Origin: an uncultured Prochlorococcus sp.
Lineage (GTDB): Bacteria; Cyanobacteriota; Cyanobacteriia; PCC-6307; Cyanobiaceae
NCBI GenBank assembly: GCA_902590775.1
Contig: CACIYC010000001.1
Location: 1 to 64,000 of the forward strand
Reading direction: 5' to 3'
DNA length: 64,000 nt
Shown here: one piece after another, positions 43,975-52,128 of the stretch
How positions within the stretch are numbered: the first letter of the stretch is position 1
Layout: every line of letters begins with the position of its first letter
Notes under the pieces: model-generated
The model's database searches: none
What the model was told of the DNA's origin: nothing
Seen by the model: the letters and a program-made list of their open reading frames with translations, nothing else
Translations under genes and position numbers: made by a program

Positions 43975-45598
43975 TTGCTTCTATGCAAGCTCGTCTTGTT
44001 ATAGCCATCATTGTAAGAGTTGGACTTTGCCAAGCTGAAGTAGGCCAACAAGCGCCATCTACCACTAAAACATTCTTACATTGCCATAATCTATTCCATT
44101 TATCTAATACACTATTTTCTTGTTTTGTTCCCATTGGAGCTCCTCCTACTTCATGAATGTAATAACCTGGTGGAGGTGGAGAATTCTTAAGAGCATATGA
44201 ATTTCCTGCAATCTGCTTTAAGAAAGGAACTTTGAAAAGTTCATCAAATTTATGTATTTCACCTCCAGATATTTTGATACATTTTTCAATTGTTTTATTC
44301 ATATGCGTAACCATCTTAAGTTCATTTTCATTCCATTTACAGTCAATAATAGGGATAGGTATTCCCCATTGATCTAAATTCTTAGAAAGAGTGATTTTAT
44401 TTTCTTCATAAGGTAATACTTCACCATGTCCAATTAGAAAGCCAGTCTTAGTGTTAGGTTTTGTTTTAAGAAAATCTGGAGGATCAAACCTGTCAATAGC
44501 ACCCCATATTCCATATCCTCGAATAAAATCTATATTTGTATTTTTATCTAGATTTTTACCAAAAGGAATAAAGAAACTTCCAGCACCAGTTAATTTCTGA
44601 TTATTATTTTTACTATTACTATTAGTGCTTGGAAGAGAGAAGAAACGACATGTCGAGATATGATCCATTAGACAGGAACCAAGTTTTCCAGATGGTTCAA
44701 TTAATCCTTTAGACCTGATATTTTCGCTTGAATTTAAAAGAATCTTTATGCTTTGAATTGTAGATGCACAGATTATAATTAACTTTGCTCTAATTTCCTT
44801 TCGATTTTTATTTATTCGATTTATAGCTATTAATCCTTTGGCTGAATTTTGTTCGTCATTTATTATTAATCTTTCAACAATATGGTTGGACATAATCTCA
44901 ACTTTGCCTGTCTTTAAAGCTTTTCCAAGAGAGCTTCCTTGACTACTAGATTTAGGCCATTCCTCATATTCTGTTTTAATATCAGGGCCAAAACCTCTTG
45001 AATGGATTACGGGAAATCCAAGCTCAGATTCAACTTTATTTTTGAAAAATATTTCTGAACTTGTGAATGGGATTGATTCTGTGTACTTACCATCAGGTAA
45101 TTGATCTAATTGATCTTTGTTACCTTTAATTTTTAAAAAATTTTCAATTAAATCATAATGCTTTTCAAGGTCAGAATAATTTATTGGCCATTCTGGACCA
45201 TAATTATCTATTGATGAAGTATTAAAGTCTGAATCGGAAAGTCTTAAAGTGATCCCTCCCCATGTAAGGCTCCTTCCGCCAACTTGCCTTCCTTGAGTCC
45301 ATAGAAAAGGCTTATCTTCAGGAGTTATATATTTATTCTTCTTTTCATTTATATATAAGGATGGATTTGCTTTCCAAAATCCTGGGTGCTGTGATTGGAT
45401 TTGATTCTCTCCAGAGACAACCCTTTTTATTCTTTTTAAGAAGTTACAAGGCTCTGATCCAATTGCTTCTGATGATGTTAACTCTGGACCAGCTTCAATT
45501 ACTAGAACTCTTACTCCATGCTCAGAAAGTGTTTTAGCTGCCATCCCTCCAGTTGCACCTGAGCCAATTACAATTGCTTCAAATTGATGCTGGATCAC
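43943..45598 (-). CDS. GMC-family FAD oxidoreductase
   Basis: 551 residues. VIGSGATGGMAAKTLSEHG is the FAD-binding motif (about 11-29), GGRSLTWGGITLR the flavin-loop region, and the C-terminal domain has HEVGGAPMG and VVDGACWPTSAWQSPTLTMM. Family members oxidise alcohols, sugars or, in light, fatty acids; the photodecarboxylase branch is algal. No signal peptide seen. Substrate unknown. Terminal 32 nt overlap with DUF2811, tail to tail. Confidence 0.92.
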   Translation of the reverse strand: MIQHQFEAIVIGSGATGGMAAKTLSEHGVRVLVIEAGPELTSSEAIGSEPCNFLKRIKRVVSGENQIQSQHPGFWKANPSLYINEKKNKYITPEDKPFLWTQGRQVGGRSLTWGGITLRLSDSDFNTSSIDNYGPEWPINYSDLEKHYDLIENFLKIKGNKDQLDQLPDGKYTESIPFTSSEIFFKNKVESELGFPVIHSRGFGPDIKTEYEEWPKSSSQGSSLGKALKTGKVEIMSNHIVERLIINDEQNSAKGLIAINRINKNRKEIRAKLIIICASTIQSIKILLNSSENIRSKGLIEPSGKLGSCLMDHISTCRFFSLPSTNSNSKNNNQKLTGAGSFFIPFGKNLDKNTNIDFIRGYGIWGAIDRFDPPDFLKTKPNTKTGFLIGHGEVLPYEENKITLSKNLDQWGIPIPIIDCKWNENELKMVTHMNKTIEKCIKISGGEIHKFDELFKVPFLKQIAGNSYALKNSPPPPGYYIHEVGGAPMGTKQENSVLDKWNRLWQCKNVLVVDGACWPTSAWQSPTLTMMAITRRACIEAIKNHSTQINH

Positions 45599-45761
45599 CT
45601 GTAATTATTGATTAAAAGTCTATTCTTACATTAATTATATTATTTGAAATACAATAAAAATATAGATTTTTGATAAATAGGAATAAATATTTATTTAGGG
45701 TTTGAGTTTTTTTCTTTGAATAAGTTAATTAAATCTTTAATTAAATAGCTTTTAGAACTCC

Positions 45762-46064
45762 TTAGCTCCTTGCTACCCAAGAGGGTGCTCCTAAGAACCA
45801 GTTGCCTAGGTCTTCGGGATTTGAATTTACATAATCATCTGGCTCAGCGGAACCTAGATCTAGTTCGTTGATTAATTGATCTAGGGAATCTTTTAACTTA
45901 TGATTTTTTTGAACTCTCTTTGCTTTTGTTAGCCAAGCCGTAACTCGTTGATCTTTGTCAGCAGCATTTTTTATAAATACTCTTTCAGCTAGGGTGACTT
46001 TCTCGCCTTTAGATAGTCGAGAAAGAATATCCTTTATTTGTTCAATGGCTAAAGAAGAAAACAT
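45762..46064 (-). CDS. Small conserved-looking protein of unknown function
   Basis: 100 residues, soluble. The first half is helical and basic (SLAIEQIKDILSRLSKGEKVTLAERVFIKNAADKDQRVTAWL, in part), the last third acidic and ends LGNWFLGAPSWVARS, a compact aromatic tail. Not recognised; a picocyanobacterial family is likely. ATG at 46064, with 163 nt of AT-rich sequence on each side. Confidence 0.7.
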   Translation of the reverse strand: MFSSLAIEQIKDILSRLSKGEKVTLAERVFIKNAADKDQRVTAWLTKAKRVQKNHKLKDSLDQLINELDLGSAEPDDYVNSNPEDLGNWFLGAPSWVARS

Positions 46065-46227
46065 TTTATGAGTATTATTATTTACTTTTTAGCTTGCTTT
46101 TCCATAAAGAACTATTTTATTTTACAAAAAAATTTTAATTTCTTTAGATTAAGTAAATTTTACTATTAATGAAATCAAAATCATTTTTGTTACTCCTTCT
46201 ATAATTATGCTTTACGCTTTTAAATAG

Positions 46228-46716
46228 TTGAATATTTCTATGCTTAATAAATTAAGTTCCTTCTTCTTGACTTTGTTAGTCTTTTTCTTCTCACTTTTAC
46301 CCGTTAATGCTTCTATTGATTATGGTAAGCAAACTCTAATAGGAGAAGACTTCTCAGAATTAGATTTAAAAGGCTCAACTTTTTATTTGACTAACTTGCA
46401 AGACGCGGATCTTTCAGGAAGTGATTTAGAAGGTGCAAGTTTGTTTGGAGCTAAGTTGTTAAATACAAATTTATCAAATGCAAATCTGACAAATGCAACT
46501 TTAGATTCTGCAGTTTTCGAGGGTACTAATTTGAGAAATGCTGTTTTAGAAGATGCTTTTGCATTCAATGCAAGATTTAAGGATGTAAATATTAAAGGTA
46601 GCGACTTTACTAATGTAATAATACGTGGAGAAGATTTAAACTATCTATGTTCAATCGCAGAGGGTGTTAACCCTACAACTAAAAGAAATACTCTTGACTC
46701 ATTAGACTGTAATTGA
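46228..46716 (+). CDS. Exported pentapeptide-repeat protein
   Basis: 162 residues. It has a signal peptide (FFLTLLVFFFSLLPVNASI) with likely cleavage after Ala near residue 28, then about fifteen A(D/N)LxX repeats (DLKGSTFYLTNLQDADLSGS) forming a right-handed quadrilateral beta-helix, ending with a Cys pair (LCSIAEG, LDCN). Likely in the thylakoid lumen or periplasm. Start TTG 46228 or ATG 46240 (residue 5). Function unknown, as for most of the family. Confidence 0.88.
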   Translation: MNISMLNKLSSFFLTLLVFFFSLLPVNASIDYGKQTLIGEDFSELDLKGSTFYLTNLQDADLSGSDLEGASLFGAKLLNTNLSNANLTNATLDSAVFEGTNLRNAVLEDAFAFNARFKDVNIKGSDFTNVIIRGEDLNYLCSIAEGVNPTTKRNTLDSLDCN

Positions 46717-46739
46717 GATATCTATATAAGAAGAGCGCA

Positions 46740-47123
46740 CTATATTCCTTTTAGATTTTTAATTGATTTATTTATTTTTCTAATATGATCATTATTTTTA
46801 TACCCTAGAGCATTTACATGTGATTTTAAGTCGCATAAGTAAGTATTTTTTTTACTTATACTTTCAAAATAGTTTCTAGAGAATTCTTTCAATACAATTT
46901 TCAATAGATTAACTTCTCTTTTTACACCTAGTTTCTTACCTATTAATAAAAATCCATTATTTATATATAAATTGCTATCTAAATCCATTGATACCTCAAC
47001 TTTTTCATCTGACCTTCTAAAAAATATGCAAACGAAGTTTTCATATTTCGTTTGCATATTTAATCTTATTGAATTTAACCTAAAGGAGGTGTAAATCTTT
47101 TTCTTGTATTGTTTAGGTGGCAT
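46740..47123 (-). CDS. Unknown protein, second gene of RHH cassette
   Basis: 127 residues, basic, not recognised. N-terminal Lys/Arg-rich segment (PPKQYKKKIYTSFRLNS), a middle strand-rich part (VEVSMDLDSNLYINNG), and a helical C-terminus (DHIRKINKSIKNLKGI). It starts 6 nt downstream of the RHH gene on the same strand, so it is co-transcribed. A 15-bp inverted repeat lies in its early codons and covers a second possible ATG (47057). A toxin, partner or cargo role is speculation. Confidence 0.55.
   Translation of the reverse strand: MPPKQYKKKIYTSFRLNSIRLNMQTKYENFVCIFFRRSDEKVEVSMDLDSNLYINNGFLLIGKKLGVKREVNLLKIVLKEFSRNYFESISKKNTYLCDLKSHVNALGYKNNDHIRKINKSIKNLKGI
47022..47061. repeat. 15-bp perfect inverted repeat inside the 127-aa gene
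   Basis: AAATATGCAAACGAA and TTCGTTTGCATATTT flank a 10-nt spacer. In the minus-strand mRNA it would form a stem over the internal ATG at 47057-47055. Such a long perfect dyad inside coding DNA is uncommon and may be regulatory or a protein-binding site. Confidence 0.75.
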
Positions 47124-47129
47124 TTTAGT

Positions 47130-47639
47130 TTATAAGCTTGTTTTAAGGTTGGATGTTTCATACCTTTCCCAGACATTGTTTACTTCAGCAAGAGCTATCC
47201 TCTTTTTGCAAGCCAAGTCATAACGTTCTATTGCAGCAGAAGGAATAGAGCCTTTGCTTTTCATTGATCTTAATCCTGTTTCCAGGCATTGAAATGCAAC
47301 GCTTGATAAGTCTCTACCTTCTGCAGCTGCCCATGCTTTCATCAAGTAATGGAGGCTGGATGGAACAGATACTTGAAGCTTTGAGGAGTTTGATGTATTT
47401 AGAGATAAATCATCAAGACTATTTTCTTTTTCAATAATTGTATTTTTAATTGTCTTTTTGAGTTCTTTTATCTTTTGAGTAATTTCTTCGGAAGCTAATC
47501 CGTTTGAAGAAATGCTTTCGATTGCAAAAATAGCTTTTTCATTTTTGTTTAGTGAATCAATAGCCCATAGTGATGTCTCTTCAGCAATGGAAGTTTTGCT
47601 GATCCACTCATCTCTGGACTGACTCCAGTTCCCTTTCAT
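47130..47639 (-). CDS. Ribbon-helix-helix-like regulator candidate
   Basis: 169 residues. The N-terminal 85 form charged helices. Residues about 88-126 (KLQVSVPSSLHYLMKAWAA and SVAFQCLETGLRSM) read as a beta-strand plus two helices, the CopG/Arc ribbon-helix-helix pattern of dimeric DNA binders. A further helix-rich tail follows. Two operator-like dyads lie 33-67 nt upstream of its ATG, consistent with autoregulation. First gene of a pair with the 127-aa unknown protein. Confidence 0.6.
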   Translation of the reverse strand: MKGNWSQSRDEWISKTSIAEETSLWAIDSLNKNEKAIFAIESISSNGLASEEITQKIKELKKTIKNTIIEKENSLDDLSLNTSNSSKLQVSVPSSLHYLMKAWAAAEGRDLSSVAFQCLETGLRSMKSKGSIPSAAIERYDLACKKRIALAEVNNVWERYETSNLKTSL

Positions 47640-47943
47640 ATTTTATCCCGAATAATTTTACTATAGAACACTCTATATAGATTGGCTATAGAATCTATAT
47701 AGATTGTTTTTAGACATTTTAATCACAATAAAGGACGATGGGCTTTCTTTTGCGCGCTACACTTGCTCAAAGGCTGCTCGGATCTAATCTTTAAAAAGGA
47801 ATTAAAGTTCTATCTACAGGGTCTCTACGAACTTTTTCAATCTGAAAATATACTTTCGTTATTCTTTATAAGGATTTAAGACATAAAAGAGAAAAAGCTA
47901 GTTTAAATGTATGTATTGACTCTTATTCTTTTGATCTTTTACC
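47640..47943. other. 304-nt gap between divergent accessory genes
   Basis: Apart from the operator dyads at its left end, the gap holds an 18-codon frame (47738, MGFLLRATLAQ) with AAAGGA too close to its ATG, and a GC-richer patch (GCGCGCTACACTTGCTC). Neither is convincing as a gene. TTGACT near 47918 could be part of a promoter for the 118-aa gene. Nothing else seen. Confidence 0.4.
47672..47706 (-). promoter_or_regulatory. Paired operator-like dyads upstream of the RHH gene
   Basis: CTATATAGATTG occurs twice, at 47673-47684 and 47695-47706, 22 bp apart, so on one face of the helix. Each copy centres on TCTATATAGA; the second extends to AATCTATATAGATT, a perfect 14-bp palindrome. This is the usual layout for cooperative binding by an RHH dimer pair. 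Confidence 0.6.
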
Positions 47944-48300
47944 GTGACCAAAGATAAAATTAATTTTAGTGACCTATCCAAGATTGAATTGGATGAGCTT
48001 AAAGATTTGTATGTTAGTAGTCGATTGGATTTGATGTCTGAAAATGATCTTAAACTATTTGTAAAAATATCACTTGAAGATCAGATTAAAGGGACAGTCG
48101 GGAATGAGGAAGAGAGAGAGGCATGGAAGGAAATGGAGGGACACTTTAAAGAAGACTTTGTGGAAAAGATTTTTGAAATCCAACAAAAGAGAAAAGATAA
48201 TTCCGATATGCCAATAGAAAAATCAGAAGTAGAGAAAAGAATGAAATTATTGGAGCAAAGAAAAAAGGAGAAGGAAAAGGAAGTTGAAGATATGTGGTAA
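47944..48300 (+). CDS. Small charged protein, likely recurrent picocyanobacterial family
   Basis: 118 residues, almost all helical and charged. It starts with LSKIELDELKDLYVSSRLDLMSEND, then DQIKGTVGNEEEREAWKEME, and ends in a Lys/Glu coiled-coil-like tail (KSEVEKRMKLLEQRKKEKEK). From memory, similar sequences recur in Prochlorococcus genomes; I cannot name a function. GTG start at 47944. Codon use fits the surroundings. Confidence 0.6.
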   Translation: MTKDKINFSDLSKIELDELKDLYVSSRLDLMSENDLKLFVKISLEDQIKGTVGNEEEREAWKEMEGHFKEDFVEKIFEIQQKRKDNSDMPIEKSEVEKRMKLLEQRKKEKEKEVEDMW

Positions 48301-48659
48301 TTTTTATTGTTATTAACTTTTAAAATAATTTTTACCTATAAGAAGTAAAAATAATTATTTATTTAGTATTTCTTTTTATCACATCTTATATGTTTATTTA
48401 TTCTTCTTATTAACTAACTATTTATAACTTATTTAATAGTAGGATAGACTTGATATAAATATTGCAACGCCTAGAGCTTTTAAGATAGTCTAGTTATTTC
48501 ACTTACATAAGCTTCTTTATAATAGCCATGGAATTCTTTACAAAACAAGCCAATCTAAAAAATAAAAATAGATATAGATAATATTCTATATATGTGCTTA
48601 TTTAATATCAATTGAAAGTATCAATAATCTTAAATTACAATACTCACTCTCCAATAGAA
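48301..48659. other. AT-rich gap between 118-aa gene and tRNA-Ser
   Basis: 359 nt with no convincing gene; only a 17-codon frame at about 48530. The right end carries the dyad that pairs with the tRNA 3' end. It resembles eroded intergenic DNA. Confidence 0.4.
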
Positions 48660-48668
48660 CGGAGAGTG
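48645..48668 (-). repeat. Hairpin pairing the tRNA-Ser 3' end with downstream sequence
   Basis: On the minus strand CACTCTCC at the 3' end of the tRNA acceptor is followed by an 8-nt loop and GGAGAGTG, a perfect 8-bp stem. GGAGAGT repeats the first seven bases of the tRNA itself, so it competes with the true acceptor stem. It could influence 3' processing, or be a footprint of past recombination at the tRNA. Confidence 0.6.
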
Positions 48669-48746
48669 GGGGATTCGAACCCCCGAAGGAGTTGCCCCCT
48701 TGCTAGTTTTCAAGACTAGAGCCATAAACCGCTCGACCAACTCTCC
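48660..48746 (-). tRNA. trnS-UGA: tRNA-Ser (UGA)
   Basis: 87 nt on the minus strand. The acceptor GGAGAGT pairs with ACTCTCC and the discriminator is G; CCA is not encoded. The anticodon stem CTAGT/ACTAG encloses CTTGAAA, giving anticodon UGA for serine codon UCA (and wobble). The TTCGAAC T-loop is intact, with GGGGG/CCCCC stem, and the long variable arm expected for tRNA-Ser is present. Confidence 0.97.
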
Positions 48747-49218
48747 ACTTTCAATTATACATTTTAAAAAACACAAAACCTGATTGATCTCAGCAATTTT
48801 CTCTTCTTGAAAACTTTATGCAAGTTATGGTTCGCCATTTTAAAAAAAGTAAGCTATGGAAAGTTGGGCAGGATTCTAAAGTTGCAGAACTAGATTCCAA
48901 ACTATCTTTAGCAATTTCCTCTCAATGGTAATTTATAGCCTTTGATTGATTTTATGTAAGGGCTTTGAGTCTAGGATCAAAGTTGATACAGAGCTTTAAG
49001 CAGTATTTCAAGGCAAACAGCTTAAAAAAAATATGTGCTTGCAAATGTTCGATGCAAGAGACCATCTAGTATATGCTCTTAGTAGATAATGCTTAAATCA
49101 CAAAATCTCTTGGATCAAAATAACAAAAGGTTGATTTCCTAGAAATACTGGTTTTGCTGAGGATTTTTTATAAAGCCTTTAAGATATAATTTTATAGTAA
49201 TTTTTAAAATATGAAAAA
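48747..49218 (+). other. 472-nt region between tRNA-Ser and pilD, with a possible small ORF
   Basis: Mostly AT-rich. One frame, ATG 48818 to TAA 48931, encodes 37 basic residues beginning MQVMVRHFKKSKLWKVG; no clear ribosome site precedes it. The stretch upstream of pilD probably contains its promoter, but no clear -35/-10 pair was found. Nothing else seen. Confidence 0.35.
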
Positions 49219-50028
49219 TTGCTCGTGGAATTCTTTCTTATAATTATAGGATTATGCTTTGGTAGTTTTCTAAATGTCTTAATAGTAAGAATACCATTAA
49301 AAAAATCAATCTTTTTTCCTTCTAGTCATTGCCCAATTTGCAAAGATAAAATTCTTTGGTATGACAATATTCCTCTATTATCATGGATATTACTAAAGGG
49401 TAAATGTCGTAATTGTTCTGGAAGAATATCTTTTATTTACCCAACTATTGAAATTTTGTTGGCAATTCTTTTGCTTATTGATTATTTTTATAATAAAAGA
49501 CTATATGATTCTAATTATATATTTAATTTTATATCAAGCTTAACTTTTTGTTCCATATTAATAGTTGTAAGCTTTATAGATATGAAAACATTTAGAATAC
49601 CAAACTCAGCCAATATATTTGCATTTTTAGCTGGATTAACTTATTGTTTTGTTCTTTCATTAATTTTTAGTGGAACTATTAATTTTAATTATTTTCTTTT
49701 AATTAGATTAGCGGAGGCATTAATCCTATATATTATTTTTGAAATATTTAGATATTTTATTAGGATGTTAATAGGGAAAAATGCATTTGGAGGTGGAGAT
49801 TCAAAATTAATATCTGCTTTGACAATTTGGCTTGGCCTAAAAAGCTCTGCTATTACATTGTTAATTTCCTTTTATCTCGCTGGCATCTTTATTTTTGTAG
49901 CTTACTTATTTAAAAATGCTAGTAGAGGAGATAAGATAGCTTTTGGTCCTTTCCTTTCTTCCTCAGCTTATTTGCTATGGGTTTTTGGAGCTGACAAAAT
50001 TATCCCAGTTATATTTCCTTATAGTTAG
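49219..50028 (+). CDS. pilD: PilD, prepilin peptidase (A24)
   Basis: Cleaves and N-methylates the prepilins encoded downstream. 269 aa, about eight membrane helices. The cytoplasmic zinc motif CPIC...CRNC is at C38/C41 and C63/C66. The two catalytic aspartates are D121 (FIDMKTFRIPN) and D194 (GGGDSKL), as in type IV prepilin peptidases. The start is TTG 49219, or GTG 49225 two codons on. First gene of the pilus locus, on the same strand as the pilin genes. Confidence 0.95.
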   Translation: MLVEFFLIIIGLCFGSFLNVLIVRIPLKKSIFFPSSHCPICKDKILWYDNIPLLSWILLKGKCRNCSGRISFIYPTIEILLAILLLIDYFYNKRLYDSNYIFNFISSLTFCSILIVVSFIDMKTFRIPNSANIFAFLAGLTYCFVLSLIFSGTINFNYFLLIRLAEALILYIIFEIFRYFIRMLIGKNAFGGGDSKLISALTIWLGLKSSAITLLISFYLAGIFIFVAYLFKNASRGDKIAFGPFLSSSAYLLWVFGADKIIPVIFPYS

Positions 50029-50065
50029 TTTATATGTATACTATATATATAGTCTTTAAGTGATT

Positions 50066-50521
50066 ATGAATTTAATTTTTTTTAAGGCGTTTTTATTCGT
50101 TGGATTTTTAGTCTCTAACCTTCCATCTTTTTCAGAGGAAATTAGTAATAAATATGAAGAATGCAATCAAGATACAGCATATAATGTCAACCCAATAAAA
50201 AAGCTTAATTGCTTAGATGCTAGTGATGCATTCCTTAACTCATTCTATTCTGACCATACTCCTCGTTCTTATCAATATCCTAACGATCGATTCTTTAAGC
50301 AAACATCATCAGCAAAATTATTGGGAGAATGGTTAGGATTTTATTCAACTAATAATTCACCAAAATTTGGTTTTCCAGATCAACGTATGAAGTATGATTC
50401 AAATAGTCTATCGGTTGAATTTAGTAGGCAAATATCTAAGATAACTAGAGATCCAATTTATACTGAAGATCTTTTTAATGGATTTAATTCAAGCATTTAT
50501 GAAGAGGAAACTTCTAGATGA
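50066..50521 (+). CDS. Secreted protein of unknown function in pilus locus
   Basis: 151 residues from ATG 50066 (the track's GTG at 50060 is also possible). N-terminal signal peptide NLIFFKAFLFVGFLVSNLPSFS, cleaved near residue 24, then a soluble domain with two Cys (EECNQD, LNCLDA) rich in Asn/Ser/Tyr. Not recognised. It follows pilD by 37 nt and is convergent with the pentapeptide/TPR gene, overlapping by 8 nt. Its place suggests a pilus-linked periplasmic or surface protein. Confidence 0.65.
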   Translation: MNLIFFKAFLFVGFLVSNLPSFSEEISNKYEECNQDTAYNVNPIKKLNCLDASDAFLNSFYSDHTPRSYQYPNDRFFKQTSSAKLLGEWLGFYSTNNSPKFGFPDQRMKYDSNSLSVEFSRQISKITRDPIYTEDLFNGFNSSIYEEETSR

Positions 50522-51293
50522 GTCTAAACAGAAAAAATGCTTGACTTATAGCTTTAGCAATATTTAAGTTAAACTTTCTTTTGTTTTTAGTTTCTTTGAA
50601 TATTCTCTCTTTGAAGTCTAATATTTTATCTGCATTCTCTTCTTCCCCAATATCTATATATAATTTTGCGGCAATTTCTAAATCATACATACTTCTTTTT
50701 ATATTGCCTAACTCATAATTTATTATAGCTTTTGATAAAATAGCTTTTGGTTGTTTGGGTTCTTTTTTAATTGCTATTTTAAATATCTTTATAGCTTCTA
50801 AATATTTCTTATTTATGTAATAGGTTGCACCTAAGTTATTAAGCTTATCAATACTTACAGTTTCTTTTGTTATTCCAACTGCTTCAGATATATTGCTATT
50901 ATTAAGAGCTTCGTAGTCTATTATTGCTCCAGTCAGATCAGCTCCTCTAAAATCTGTATTATTTATTTTTGCTTCTTTCATATTTGATGCTCTAAGCGAA
51001 GTATTGACTAGTATTGTTTGGTTTAAGTTACTTCCTCGTAGGATCACTTCATCAAGTATGCTGCCACTTAAGTCACTATGACTTAGATCTGATTGAGATA
51101 AGTCTACTCCTCTTAAATCTAAATTAGTCATATTTATATTACTTAAATTGCATTGAATACATTTCTTGTCTTTTAGCACTTTGTTTATAGTAATATAAGG
51201 ATCTGCTAATATTTTGTAAGCTAATGTTCCACTAAAATCTGTTAGTAGAGTTATTATTAAGAGGCTCACTTTAAGAAAAGTATTCCTGCTCAT
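50514..51293 (-). CDS. Exported pentapeptide-repeat protein with TPR-like tail
   Basis: 259 residues. Signal peptide (FLKVSLLIITLLTDFSGTLA), a short Cys motif (KCIQCNL), then about fifteen A(D/N)LxX repeats (NLDLRGVDLSQSDLSHSDL), then from about residue 150 helical repeats (NNLGATYYINKKYLEAIKIF, PKAILSKAIINYELGN) of the tetratricopeptide type. It would be periplasmic or lumenal and could scaffold other proteins. It sits opposite in strand inside the pilus locus. Confidence 0.82.
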   Translation of the reverse strand: MSRNTFLKVSLLIITLLTDFSGTLAYKILADPYITINKVLKDKKCIQCNLSNINMTNLDLRGVDLSQSDLSHSDLSGSILDEVILRGSNLNQTILVNTSLRASNMKEAKINNTDFRGADLTGAIIDYEALNNSNISEAVGITKETVSIDKLNNLGATYYINKKYLEAIKIFKIAIKKEPKQPKAILSKAIINYELGNIKRSMYDLEIAAKLYIDIGEEENADKILDFKERIFKETKNKRKFNLNIAKAISQAFFLFRLI

Positions 51294-51382
51294 ATTAATT
51301 ATTTTTTATTTATAGAGTAATAATGTATAAATATACTCAAAATTTTCTCTGTAGTACTATCAATATATTATAAATTTGTCTA

Positions 51383-51991
51383 ATGTTATTTTTTAAGTTG
51401 CAAAAAAGAAATCTTGTCCGTGCTTTTGAGAATGATACCGAGGGTTTTACTATGCCTGAATTATTGGTTGTAATAGTACTTATTGCTTTGCTTGCTTCTT
51501 TTTCAGTCCCATCCTTATCTAGATGGATTAATAATGAGAGAAAAAATACTTATATAAATGAACTTAGGGATTTTATCCCACTTTTGCTTAGGGAATCGAG
51601 GAGGTGGGGAGGCAGTTGTTCAGTAAATATTAATAGATATATACCTTCAGGGGTAGAGGCTTCAGGCTTAAAGGTTAATTGCATAGGTATAGGTAAGGCG
51701 AGTCGAAATAATATTAAAAATGGTCCGAATATATCTAAGTTTATCTTTCAAGAAGCTAGTAGTGATTTTACAGTGACTCCTAAAGGCCAAATTTATACTT
51801 CAAACAATTCTCCAATAGTTTTTATTGTAGGAATGAGAGACGGGACAGGAAGAAATCAGCCAAAATGTATCGTATTTGAATTACCGGTTGGATCATCACG
51901 AACAGGACTATATACTCAAGCATCCTCTTTTTCCAGGTCAAGAAGTGGAAGTAGCATAAACCCTAGACTTAAGACTTCAAGTTGTAAATAA
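51383..51991 (+). CDS. GspH/FimT-like minor pseudopilin
   Basis: 202 residues. The type III prepilin leader is 21 residues with cleavage at Gly21-Phe22: TEG/FTMPELLVVIVLIALLASF, and Glu5 is present. The globular part has Cys pairs (SCSVNINRY, VNCIGIG) and ends SSCK. The GspH-like length and position first in the pilin cluster suggest an initiator/minor pilin. Not recognised beyond family. PilD upstream would process it. Confidence 0.88.
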   Translation: MLFFKLQKRNLVRAFENDTEGFTMPELLVVIVLIALLASFSVPSLSRWINNERKNTYINELRDFIPLLLRESRRWGGSCSVNINRYIPSGVEASGLKVNCIGIGKASRNNIKNGPNISKFIFQEASSDFTVTPKGQIYTSNNSPIVFIVGMRDGTGRNQPKCIVFELPVGSSRTGLYTQASSFSRSRSGSSINPRLKTSSCK

Positions 51992-52128
51992 TTTATAATT
52001 AAGAATGAACCATCTCTCACTTACTGATGTTTCATTGCTGAGGCTATGAGTATTTAAAAATTCAAAATTAAGTATTTTTTTCTTTTTTTTCACTCTTTGA
52101 CCTATAATTTTAAAAAATCTTTAAGTTT

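Noticed and set aside
47081-47091. TAAAGGAGGTG, a full Shine-Dalgarno match on the plus strand
   Set aside because: It lies antisense inside the 127-aa gene. The only frame behind it starts with TTG 12 nt later and runs antisense through the RHH gene, so chance is more likely. Its minus-strand form resembles the 16S 3' end, but no other rRNA sequence is present.
48301-49218. Possible integrative element at tRNA-Ser
   Set aside because: No integrase, no long direct repeat of the tRNA 3' end and no cargo cluster were found; kept only as a weak finding.
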